64,000 bases of DNA, from the NCBI GenBank assembly GCA_012840975.1, contig DUVP01000035.1:1-64000 (forward strand). Direction: 5' to 3'. A model generated the notes under the pieces. The model was not told the DNA's origin. It did not search any database and saw only the letters and a program-made list of their open reading frames with translations. Numbering within the stretch: position 1 is the stretch's first letter; every line of letters starts with the position of its first letter. This stretch comes from Mogibacterium sp. (GTDB lineage: Bacteria; Bacillota; Clostridia; Peptostreptococcales; Anaerovoracaceae). Both the position numbers and the translations under genes were made by a program. Shown piece by piece: positions 1 to 7,392 of this stretch.

Positions 1-130
1 ATAAAGTTGTAATTTATACTTTAAAAGAGGTCTTCTCTATGCGAAAAGACCTCTTATTTTTTCATTTTGACCCCAAACAAAGTTACAGCGTCATTTTGCT
101 AAACCCCAAAAAAAGTTATAGAGCCATTTA
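1..130. mobile_element. Probable right end of an ISL3-like insertion sequence (body outside window)
   Basis: No gene is visible in this stretch. It holds a terminator hairpin (25-62) followed by two imperfect direct repeats beginning ACCCCAAA at 70 and 103, each continuing AAAGTTA and ending in CATTT. Read on the minus strand the outer edge starts GGCTCTATAACTTT followed by a G run. Terminator, subterminal CCCCAAA repeats, then a GGCT-type terminus is the same arrangement seen at the right end of the decayed ISL3-type element near 57350-57504. That it is an IS end is inference, because the transposase would lie left of position 1. Confidence 0.45.
25..62 (+). terminator. Intrinsic terminator at window edge
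   Basis: A perfect 10-bp stem (25-34 with 46-55, AAGAGGTCTT / AAGACCTCTT) with an 11-nt loop is followed by a run of T. It points rightwards, so it would end a plus-strand gene lying left of the window, perhaps a transposase. Confidence 0.8.
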
Positions 131-149
131 TTCCTTTTTTTAAATAAGA

Positions 150-374
150 CTATGCTGCATTGCTGAGAGGTTCAATCTCTATTGTTGCATTGTCTTCTAC
201 CGCTTTATCGTTAATCTGCATTAATGTGAGACCTGTCATGCAAGCAGCTCCAAATGCAAATGATAAACCAAGCATTACCATGCGAATTGTTTCACTTGTT
301 ACCAAAAAACTTCCTATAACAGATACTACGATTGTTGCGATAAAACATACCATTGCCATTGTACTGTGCTTCAT
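150..374 (-). CDS. Small two-helix membrane protein of unknown function
   Basis: 74 residues starting MKHSTMAM. The start at 374 is chosen because AAGGAGGAG lies just upstream; a longer in-frame start at 425 has no such site. Two hydrophobic segments are visible (about residues 6-24 and 30-50), with an acidic C-terminal tail. I do not recognise the family. The gene is divergent from the LysR-type regulator at 516 and shares a 141-bp intergenic region with it, so by the usual LysR arrangement it may be that regulator's target; this is inference. It could equally be a leftover gene next to an IS end. Confidence 0.65.
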   Translation of the reverse strand: MKHSTMAMVCFIATIVVSVIGSFLVTSETIRMVMLGLSFAFGAACMTGLTLMQINDKAVEDNATIEIEPLSNAA

Positions 375-440
375 ATCAGTCTCCTCCTTGTTAAACATTT
401 TTTTAGTTCTTCCTGTTGCAATCATAATTTATCATGTTAA

Positions 441-476
441 AATGTATTTGTAAAACTAATAAATTCAATGTATTTG
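441..476. promoter_or_regulatory. Direct repeat in divergent promoter region (candidate LysR operator)
   Basis: AATGTATTTG occurs twice in the same orientation (441-450 and 467-476), 26 bp apart, between the small membrane protein gene and the LysR-type gene. LysR regulators commonly bind such divergent regions. No clear T-N11-A palindrome was seen, so the assignment is tentative. Confidence 0.35.
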
Positions 477-515
477 ATTAATTTCTTTAATAGAAGAAAG
501 GAATAAAAAGGTGAT

Positions 516-1394
516 ATGGAAACCAGAAATCTAAGTGCTTTTCTAAGAGTCGCAGAGCTTGGCAGCTTTACTGCTGCTGCTAACGAACTGGGTTATTCAC
601 AAGGTTCTATAACGGTACAAATTCAGCAACTTGAAGACGAGCTTGGAACAAAATTGTTTGACAGAATGGGAAAACTTACAACACTGACAAGCGATGGTCA
701 GGCCTTTATTCCCTACGCACGCTCCGCTCTGCAAGCTATTCAGGAAGCGGAAAATTTTGCACAGGATCCTCACGAGATGCGAGGCGTTCTCAGATTCTCT
801 TCATCCTCTTCTCTGGCTACAAATGTTCTCCCGGGTATCATTGCGGACTTTAACAGAGAATATCCCCATATTCAAATTATAATGCGACTTTCAGACTATA
901 TGGAAGAGATGACAAGCAGGATGAAGCAAAATGAAGTAGATATTGTCTGTCACTTAGACACAAGAAACTTTTTCACGGACGCGATTACTTTTTACGAGAA
1001 AAAAGAGCCTGTCGTCGCTGTTGCAAACAAGGACTATCCGCTTATCGGTAAGAAGAGAGTAAAGCTGCGAGATCTTTTATACGAACCGCTGCTGGTTACT
1101 GAAAGAGCTATCGGTCATACCAACTATCTTGAGAAAGTCATAAATGACATGGGCGAAGTTCTCCAGCCGACAATTGAAGTGAGCTCTTCAGTAGCACTCA
1201 GAGAGATTCTTATTAACAGTAATCGCAGTGCCTCTATAATGCCTTATCTTGTTGTAAAAGAAGCCGTTGAAGCCGGTAAACTTGTTCTTCTTGATGTTGA
1301 TGACCTCGATATACCTATGTGGAGTCAGTTCGTATATCACAAAAATAAATGGGTGAGCCCGATAATGAAAGCCTTTATCGACTTTGTATCGTAA
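516..1394 (+). CDS. LysR-family transcriptional regulator
   Basis: 292 residues, the standard length for LysR-type regulators. Residues 1-60 form the winged helix-turn-helix, with the family pattern AFLRVAELGSFTAAANELG, then SQGSITVQIQQLEDELG and a recognisable LFDR. About 90-290 is the periplasmic-binding-protein-like effector domain. The start at 516 follows AAAGGTG at a good distance. The effector is unknown. The gene is divergent from a small membrane protein and is followed, convergently, by an ABC exporter. LysR proteins usually act as tetramers that respond to a small molecule and control the divergent promoter. Nothing in the sequence identifies the ligand. Confidence 0.92.
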   Translation: METRNLSAFLRVAELGSFTAAANELGYSQGSITVQIQQLEDELGTKLFDRMGKLTTLTSDGQAFIPYARSALQAIQEAENFAQDPHEMRGVLRFSSSSSLATNVLPGIIADFNREYPHIQIIMRLSDYMEEMTSRMKQNEVDIVCHLDTRNFFTDAITFYEKKEPVVAVANKDYPLIGKKRVKLRDLLYEPLLVTERAIGHTNYLEKVINDMGEVLQPTIEVSSSVALREILINSNRSASIMPYLVVKEAVEAGKLVLLDVDDLDIPMWSQFVYHKNKWVSPIMKAFIDFVS

Positions 1395-1430
1395 CCCACC
1401 CGTATTTTATGTTATTAAAAATATATCTTT

Positions 1431-3182
1431 CTATATCGAATACATTCTGTACATTCCTGCATATATTCCGTTCTTTGCCATAAGTTCATCATGGCTTCCT
1501 TCTTCGACTATTCCGTCTTCCGTAAGCACTACGATTCTGTCTGCATTACGAATAGTTGTAAGACGATGTGCGATAGTTATAGTAGTTCTTCCAACGGTAA
1601 GGTCTGCCAGAGATTTCTGAACGAGCATTTCACTCTCATTATCCAGTGCCGAAGTCGCTTCATCTAAGATCAGGATCGGAGGATTTTTCAGGAAGACCCT
1701 TGCGATACTTATCCTTTGTTTTTGACCGCCGGACAGTCTCGTTCCTCTTTCTCCCACATATGTATCATATCCGTCAGGCATTTCCCGAATAAATTCATCC
1801 GCACCGGCAAGTTTTGCAGCCCGGACTATTTCTTCCATGCCTGCTCCCGGCTTTCCGTATTCGATATTGCCCGCAATTGTATCGGAAAACAGATAAACAT
1901 CCTGCTGAACCATACCGATATTGGACCTTAAAGAATGTATCGTCACTTTACGTATATCCTTATCGTCTACCAATATGCGTCCATCGTTCACATCGTAAAA
2001 ACGCGGAATAAGGTTGCAGAATGTAGTCTTTCCCGCACCGCTCGGTCCGACAAGAGCTATGTTTTCTCCTGCCTTTATATTCAGATTAATACCGCTCAGA
2101 ACGTCATCTCCTTCACCGTAATTAAAGGAAACATCCTCGAAGTCTATTCTGCCTTCAACATCTGTAAGTACTTCCGCATCCTCTGAATCATCAACCTCAA
2201 TTTCAGCGTCCATAACTTCAATGAATCTTTCAATTCCGGTAATTCCCTTTTGAAATTGTTCGGTAAATTCAACCACTCTGCGAATCGATTCAAGCAGCAT
2301 GTTGACATACAGAAGATATGCCATGAATTCTCCCGCTGTTATTCTTCCCTTCATTAGCATGACAGATCCAAGGAAAACAGTCGTAATATACATAAGTCCG
2401 TCAAACAGTCTTGTTACACTGCGGAAGCCGGCCATATTCTTATAACTTACCTTCTTTGTTTCAAGAAAGCGTTCATTGCCGTAACGGAATTTCTTCTGCT
2501 CTATCTCTTCATTCGCAAATGATTTTGATACTCTGATTCCCAGCAGACTGTCCTCAACATGGGCATTGATTTCACCAAGCTCCGAACGCTGCCACTTAAA
2601 TGCAGCTCTTAGCTTTTTTCTGAATGACATCGCAGAAAAAATCATAAGAGGAATCATCATGAAAATAACAAGCGTAAGCAGGACATTCACTCTGATCAAA
2701 ATAGTGAAAGAGACTACTATTTTAATAGCCGCAATAAAGTATTCCTCAGGGCAATGGTGTGCAAATTCCGCAATATCGAAGAGGTCGCTGGTTATTCTCG
2801 ATATCAGCTGTCCTGTTTTATTTTCAGAATAATAAGAGTATGAAAGTTCCTGAAACTTTGAGAAAAGGTCTCTCCTCATATCTGTCTCGATACTTGCACC
2901 CATAACATGACCTGTGTTTTGCATATAGTAATTCGCCATCACGTCTATAAGCCTTAAAACAAGATATAGGACTGTAATTCTTACAACCAAAGATACCGAC
3001 AGATTTGCCGGATTGAAATTAACGGTGTCTGTTATGAACCTTATTATTATAGGCAGAATAAGGTCACATAAAGTCGTAAATGCCGCACACAATAAATCGA
3101 AGACCAATATCTTCCTGTACGGTTTAAAATACGGGTAAAACCGTTTTATAAGATATCCTGTTGTAATCTTGCTTTCCTGCAT
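1431..3182 (-). CDS. ABC exporter, fused membrane and ATPase domains (MsbA/multidrug type)
   Basis: 583 residues. Residues about 25-310 hold the six-helix transmembrane domain; 345-575 is the nucleotide-binding domain with Walker A GPSGAGKTT at 379-387, signature LSGGQKQR at 483-490, Walker B ILILDEAT at 503-510 and the switch His539. One protein carries one membrane and one ATPase domain, so it should work as a homodimer. It is the last gene of the minus-strand operon that begins at 9800 and overlaps the zinc ribbon gene by one base (TAATG). Such half-transporters export drugs, lipids or peptides; the substrate cannot be read here. Both catalytic motifs look intact. No terminator is visible between its stop and the lysR stop. 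Confidence 0.9.
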   Translation of the reverse strand: MQESKITTGYLIKRFYPYFKPYRKILVFDLLCAAFTTLCDLILPIIIRFITDTVNFNPANLSVSLVVRITVLYLVLRLIDVMANYYMQNTGHVMGASIETDMRRDLFSKFQELSYSYYSENKTGQLISRITSDLFDIAEFAHHCPEEYFIAAIKIVVSFTILIRVNVLLTLVIFMMIPLMIFSAMSFRKKLRAAFKWQRSELGEINAHVEDSLLGIRVSKSFANEEIEQKKFRYGNERFLETKKVSYKNMAGFRSVTRLFDGLMYITTVFLGSVMLMKGRITAGEFMAYLLYVNMLLESIRRVVEFTEQFQKGITGIERFIEVMDAEIEVDDSEDAEVLTDVEGRIDFEDVSFNYGEGDDVLSGINLNIKAGENIALVGPSGAGKTTFCNLIPRFYDVNDGRILVDDKDIRKVTIHSLRSNIGMVQQDVYLFSDTIAGNIEYGKPGAGMEEIVRAAKLAGADEFIREMPDGYDTYVGERGTRLSGGQKQRISIARVFLKNPPILILDEATSALDNESEMLVQKSLADLTVGRTTITIAHRLTTIRNADRIVVLTEDGIVEEGSHDELMAKNGIYAGMYRMYSI

Positions 3183-3433
3183 TATTCACCTGCTCCCATC
3201 TTTGAAACCTTGCCCATATTCCATATACGTGCCGCTGTTTCTGCTGCTTCTACCCGGTCTTCCGCTTTTTTAAAATCAAAAGTCGCAGTCTGTGATCCGC
3301 AGTCCGCACAGATGATATACCAGCCGTTCCCGTTTTCTTCTTCTAAAACTCCTGTTCCTCCGCAAAAGGGACAGCTGTCTATTTTAATTTCTTTATATAT
3401 GTCTATGTCCAAATTTACTCCCTCCGTTTTCAT
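3182..3433 (-). CDS. Lar-like small zinc ribbon protein
   Basis: Up to 83 residues. A four-cysteine ribbon is visible: CPFCGG at about 21-26, then CADCGSQT at about 43-50, followed by a helical segment ending AARIWNMG. This pattern is typical of the Lar-like (restriction alleviation) zinc ribbon family found in phages and chromosomes; a role in restriction is not implied here. The start is ambiguous: the ATG at 3433 has a weak ribosome site, while a TTG at 3412 sits seven bases after GGAGGG, which lies inside the ORF. The gene sits between the TrpR-like regulator and the ABC exporter in one operon. Its function is unknown. Confidence 0.75.
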   Translation of the reverse strand: MKTEGVNLDIDIYKEIKIDSCPFCGGTGVLEEENGNGWYIICADCGSQTATFDFKKAEDRVEAAETAARIWNMGKVSKMGAGE

Positions 3434-3445
3434 TTTCTCTCTTGA

Positions 3446-3751
3446 TTATTCATTTTCTTCTATAAGCCCCAGTCTTTCGAGGACGACAGCATAGCCTCCC
3501 GGACCATAATTCAGGCATTTATTTACTCTTCCGATGGTGGCGGAACTTGTTCCCATCTCTTTGCTGATGTCACTAAAGACAGCTCCATTACTAAGAAGTC
3601 TTGCAACCTCCAGTCGGAAGCTCATATCCTGCACTTCCTTAATTGTGCAAACATCATCAAAAAAAGCCCGACACTCCTCTTCTGTCTCCAAAGAAAGGAT
3701 AGCCTTGAAGAAGTTTTCCAGATACTTGTCCTTTTTTTCCTTTTTGCTCAT
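3446..3751 (-). CDS. YerC/YecD-family TrpR-like DNA-binding protein
   Basis: 101 residues, the normal length for the family. The pattern LETEEECRAFFDDVCTIKE, then SFRLEVARLL and the helix-turn-helix with ATIGRVNKCL and YGPGGY matches the Trp-repressor-like YerC/YecD group of Firmicutes. The helix-turn-helix covers about residues 55-80. It lies 28 bp after the FeoA-FeoB stop and 12 bp before the zinc ribbon gene. In Firmicutes this family occurs in varied contexts and is little characterised. Regulation of this operon is possible but is only inferred from position. Confidence 0.88.
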   Translation of the reverse strand: MSKKEKKDKYLENFFKAILSLETEEECRAFFDDVCTIKEVQDMSFRLEVARLLSNGAVFSDISKEMGTSSATIGRVNKCLNYGPGGYAVVLERLGLIEENE

Positions 3752-3779
3752 TTCTTTACCATCCTTGTCATTTTAATAG

Positions 3780-6149
3780 TTACAATATGAGAATTCCTAT
3801 CTGATATACCAATACCGCTGCCAGCCATGCTATGACAAACTGCCACAAGACCACTCCTATTGCAGTTTTGCCTCCCAGTTCCCGTCTGACTGCAGCAACC
3901 GCTGCGACGCAAGGAGTATACAAAACGCTGAATACCAGGAGACTTAATGCCTGTGCACTGTTCATTATAGTCTCTATATCAATATCCCCGTATAAGACGT
4001 TCATAACCGAAACTACGCTTTCTTTCGCTATAAATCCGCTAATTAAAGAAACGCTTATTCTCCAGTCGTTTAATCCTGCCGGTGTGAATATCGGTGCAAT
4101 CTTTCCTCCCAGCACAGCCAGAATACTGTTCTGATTATCAACTGCAAAATTCAGCTGAGTATCAAAACTCTGCAGGAACCAGACCAGAACTGTCGCTATA
4201 AGGATTATAGAAAAGGCTCTTTGGATAAAGTCTCTTGCATTTTCCCATAGAAGTTGAATAACATTCTTAGGTCTCGGTATTCTGTAGTTCGGGAGCTCCA
4301 TTACGAAAGGTACCGGTTCTCCTTTAAACACTGTTCTTTTGAAAATAAGAGCTACAAGTATTCCGACCAGAATTCCTGTCAGATAAAGAGCAATCATCAC
4401 CAGTGCACCGGAATTCGGAAAGAATACGCTTACAAAAAACACATATATAGGGAGTTTTGCCGAACAGCTCATAAAAGGAGTAAGCAAAATTGTCATCCTT
4501 CTGTCTCTCTCGCTCGGCAAAGTTCTCGTTGCCATTATCGCAGGAACCGTACATCCGAACCCTATTAGCAGAGGGACTATACTTCTTCCGGACAAGCCGA
4601 TTTTTCTAAGAAGTTTATCCATAAAGAATGCTACTCTTGCTGTATACCCGCTATCCTCCAGTATCGAAAGAAAGAAAAAGAGAGTGATGATTATTGGCAG
4701 GAAGCTTAGAACACTTCCGACGCCTTCAAAAATACCATCTATTACAAGTCCCCTTATAACATCATTGACATTCCAGCCTATCAGAGCATTTTCAACAACG
4801 GTTGTAATTCTCTCTATTCCTGTTGCCAGCAGATCCTGCAATCTCGCTCCTATAACATCAAATGTCAGGAAAAATATCGCACCCATTATCAGAGCGAATG
4901 TCGGAATTGCCGTATATTTGCCAGTCAGAATTCGGTCCATTCTGTGGCTCCTGTCGTATTCCCTGCTCTGAGTTGCTTTAATAACGCATTCCGATATAAC
5001 TTTATTAATAAAAGCAAAGCGCATATCTGCTATTGCTGCACTCCTGTCAAGACCTCTTTCTTTTTCCATATGCTCAACTATATGTTCAAGAGTTTCTTCT
5101 TGCCTATCAGAAAGATTAAGTTTTTCCAGTATTAACTGATCACCTTCTATTATTTTTGTCGCAGCAAACCTCAATGGAATATCCTCGCTTTTTGCACGAT
5201 CCTCTATAAGGTGAGCGACTGCGTGAAGGGAACGATGAACAGCACCTCCATGATCCTCAAGGCTGCAAAAGTCCTGCTTTATAGGTCTTTCCTGATAGCG
5301 TGCAATATGTAATGCATGGTTCAGAAGTTCCTGAACACCTTCATCTTTTGCCGCTGAGATAGGGACTGTAGGTATACCGAGCATCTCCTCCATTCGGTTT
5401 ACATCTATATATCCTCCGTTTCCATGCAGCTCATCCATCATATTAAGAGCCAGAATCATCGGTACATCCAGCTCAAGGAGCTGCATCGTCAGATACAGGT
5501 TTCTTTCTATATTTGTTGCATCAACTATATTTATAATTGCATCCGGTTTTTCATCGAGCACAAAGTCTCTCGATATAATTTCCTCAGAAGAATAAGGAGA
5601 CATCGAGTATATACCGGGAAGATCGGTGATAACCGCATTTTTTATTCCTTTTATAGTTCCTTCCTTGTGTTCAACTGTGACCCCCGGAAAATTTCCTATC
5701 CTCTGGTTTGATCCGGTCAGACTGTTAAACAAAGTCGTTTTTCCGCTGTTCTGATTGCCAAGCAGAGCAAACCGAAGCACTTTATCATCCGGCAGAGGAT
5801 TTCCTTCACCTTTTTTGTGAAATCTTCCCTCCTCTCCAAGACCGAGGTGTTCAGTTTCCTTCCTTAAAGAATCCTCACTCATCAGTCTTCGAGGACATTC
5901 CGGAGTTTGAGCTTCCGACTCATTCTCTATTTTAGCCACAGTGATCTTCTTTGCGTCCGCAAGTCTCAAAGTCAACTCATAGTCACATATCCGTATTTCC
6001 ATAGGGTCGCCCATAGGTGCGAATTTAACAAGAGTCACTTTAACACCCGGAATCAATCCCATATCAAGAAGATGTTGTCTGAGTGCGCCGCCGGCACCTA
6101 TACTTTTTATACGTACACTTTCACCTATTGAGATTTCGCTTAACTTCAT
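3780..6149 (-). CDS. feoB: Ferrous iron transporter FeoB with N-terminal FeoA domain
   Basis: 789 residues. Residues 1-73 are a FeoA (SH3-like) domain fused to FeoB by a charged linker of about 50 residues. The GTPase domain has G1 GNQNSGKT at 131-138, Thr158 in the G2 loop, G3 DLPG at 176-179 and G4 NMMD at 236-239. A helical regulatory region follows, then the C-terminal membrane part with the gate segments containing GCTVPAIMATRTL and PCVAAVAAVRRE. It imports Fe2+ across the cytoplasmic membrane. FeoA and FeoB are usually separate genes; the fusion places FeoA in fixed stoichiometry. The start codon directly follows the ddl stop. No iron operator was identified upstream. Confidence 0.95.
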   Translation of the reverse strand: MKLSEISIGESVRIKSIGAGGALRQHLLDMGLIPGVKVTLVKFAPMGDPMEIRICDYELTLRLADAKKITVAKIENESEAQTPECPRRLMSEDSLRKETEHLGLGEEGRFHKKGEGNPLPDDKVLRFALLGNQNSGKTTLFNSLTGSNQRIGNFPGVTVEHKEGTIKGIKNAVITDLPGIYSMSPYSSEEIISRDFVLDEKPDAIINIVDATNIERNLYLTMQLLELDVPMILALNMMDELHGNGGYIDVNRMEEMLGIPTVPISAAKDEGVQELLNHALHIARYQERPIKQDFCSLEDHGGAVHRSLHAVAHLIEDRAKSEDIPLRFAATKIIEGDQLILEKLNLSDRQEETLEHIVEHMEKERGLDRSAAIADMRFAFINKVISECVIKATQSREYDRSHRMDRILTGKYTAIPTFALIMGAIFFLTFDVIGARLQDLLATGIERITTVVENALIGWNVNDVIRGLVIDGIFEGVGSVLSFLPIIITLFFFLSILEDSGYTARVAFFMDKLLRKIGLSGRSIVPLLIGFGCTVPAIMATRTLPSERDRRMTILLTPFMSCSAKLPIYVFFVSVFFPNSGALVMIALYLTGILVGILVALIFKRTVFKGEPVPFVMELPNYRIPRPKNVIQLLWENARDFIQRAFSIILIATVLVWFLQSFDTQLNFAVDNQNSILAVLGGKIAPIFTPAGLNDWRISVSLISGFIAKESVVSVMNVLYGDIDIETIMNSAQALSLLVFSVLYTPCVAAVAAVRRELGGKTAIGVVLWQFVIAWLAAVLVYQIGILIL

Positions 6150-7352
6150 TTATATTTTTCCTTTTTGTCCGCTGCCTATATTTGCGTTTTGCAAAATATT
6201 TGTGTCAAAGGCAAAAGTCAGACTCTCTTCCAGCCTGTGACGCTTCAGTGCGAGCTGTATCATTCTGTCAAGCAACTCACGATATGGAACCCCTACAGGT
6301 TCCCACAAATAAAATGCAAGTGATCCGGGAATCGTGTTTATCTCGTTAAAATAAAGTTTGCCCGTATCCGCATCTATCATAAAATCGATTCTGGAGACCC
6401 CGTTGCACCCGAGAGCTTTGAATGCTTTGACCGCCATGTCCCTGATTATTTCTCTTTGCTCCTTACTTATATCCGCCGGTATCTTACGTGTAAGACTTGC
6501 CATGCCCGATGCTTTGCCCTTGCTTCCGCCGCCGGATTTTTTGCTTCCGCCTCCTGCATATTTATCCTCATAACTTAATATGTCCTTAGTATGCATAGGT
6601 TCTTCACACTCAGACGCAATAGCTTCATTCTCATCACCCAGCACGGCACAGTTTATTTCTCTAAGATTCAATATGGCACGTTCCACAATTATCTTATTTG
6701 CATAAGTGAAAGCATCGTCTATTGCCTGCATCAGCGCTCCCCTGTCACCTGCAATTCCTATACCCACACTGGAACCTAAATTGATAGGCTTAACAATTAC
6801 CGGATAGCCGAACTCAGTTTCTATATCAGATAAAAGATTTTCGATTTCTGCATAGTCTGCATTTGTGTAGACCTTGGCTTCAAGAACCGGTATATCGTAC
6901 TCCTTAAGAACCGCTTTCATGACAAATTTATCCATTCCGACAGCCGATGGAGTGACGTCAGGTCCCACAAAAGGAACTCCTACTGTTTTAAGATATCCCT
7001 GTAACGCCCCGTCTTCTACATTCGTACCGTGAACTATCGGAAAAGCCATATCGAATTCCACGGACTTTTTTCTTCCGAATCTTCTCCCGTCATACGGAAC
7101 AAGCATAAATTTGTTTCCTTCACTCAGCATAATCACGCGCTGCGACTTTGAAAGCAAAGAAGGAATGTTTTTATACGATTCTATTTTGCCGACATCTTCT
7201 CCGATATACATGTCGTTGGATTTTGTCATATACACGGGAATAACCTGATATTTATCTGTATCCATGCTAAAAACGGCTTGTATAGCTGATATGACCGACA
7301 CTTCATGTTCTACGGATTTTCCGCCAAAAATCACAGCAATTCTCGTCTTCAT
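6150..7352 (-). CDS. ddl: D-alanine--D-alanine ligase
   Basis: 400 residues, longer than the usual 310-370. The N-terminal signature IAVIFGGKSVEHEVSV is clear, and the ATP-grasp metal ligands Asp323, Glu337 and Asn339 are present (RIDFM, FNEINT). The enzyme joins two D-alanines for peptidoglycan and would feed the MurF-like enzyme encoded just upstream. Two oddities exist: a Gly/Ser/Lys-rich low-complexity stretch at residues 267-284 inside the loop that closes over the active site, and a C-terminal tail of about 20 residues. Ligation to D-lactate (VanA-type) cannot be excluded from sequence alone. The next gene, feoB, starts immediately after the stop. Confidence 0.93.
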   Translation of the reverse strand: MKTRIAVIFGGKSVEHEVSVISAIQAVFSMDTDKYQVIPVYMTKSNDMYIGEDVGKIESYKNIPSLLSKSQRVIMLSEGNKFMLVPYDGRRFGRKKSVEFDMAFPIVHGTNVEDGALQGYLKTVGVPFVGPDVTPSAVGMDKFVMKAVLKEYDIPVLEAKVYTNADYAEIENLLSDIETEFGYPVIVKPINLGSSVGIGIAGDRGALMQAIDDAFTYANKIIVERAILNLREINCAVLGDENEAIASECEEPMHTKDILSYEDKYAGGGSKKSGGGSKGKASGMASLTRKIPADISKEQREIIRDMAVKAFKALGCNGVSRIDFMIDADTGKLYFNEINTIPGSLAFYLWEPVGVPYRELLDRMIQLALKRHRLEESLTFAFDTNILQNANIGSGQKGKI

Positions 7353-7392
7353 CCTTACACCTCTCGTTAACAGACAGTCCTGTTATTTTTCT

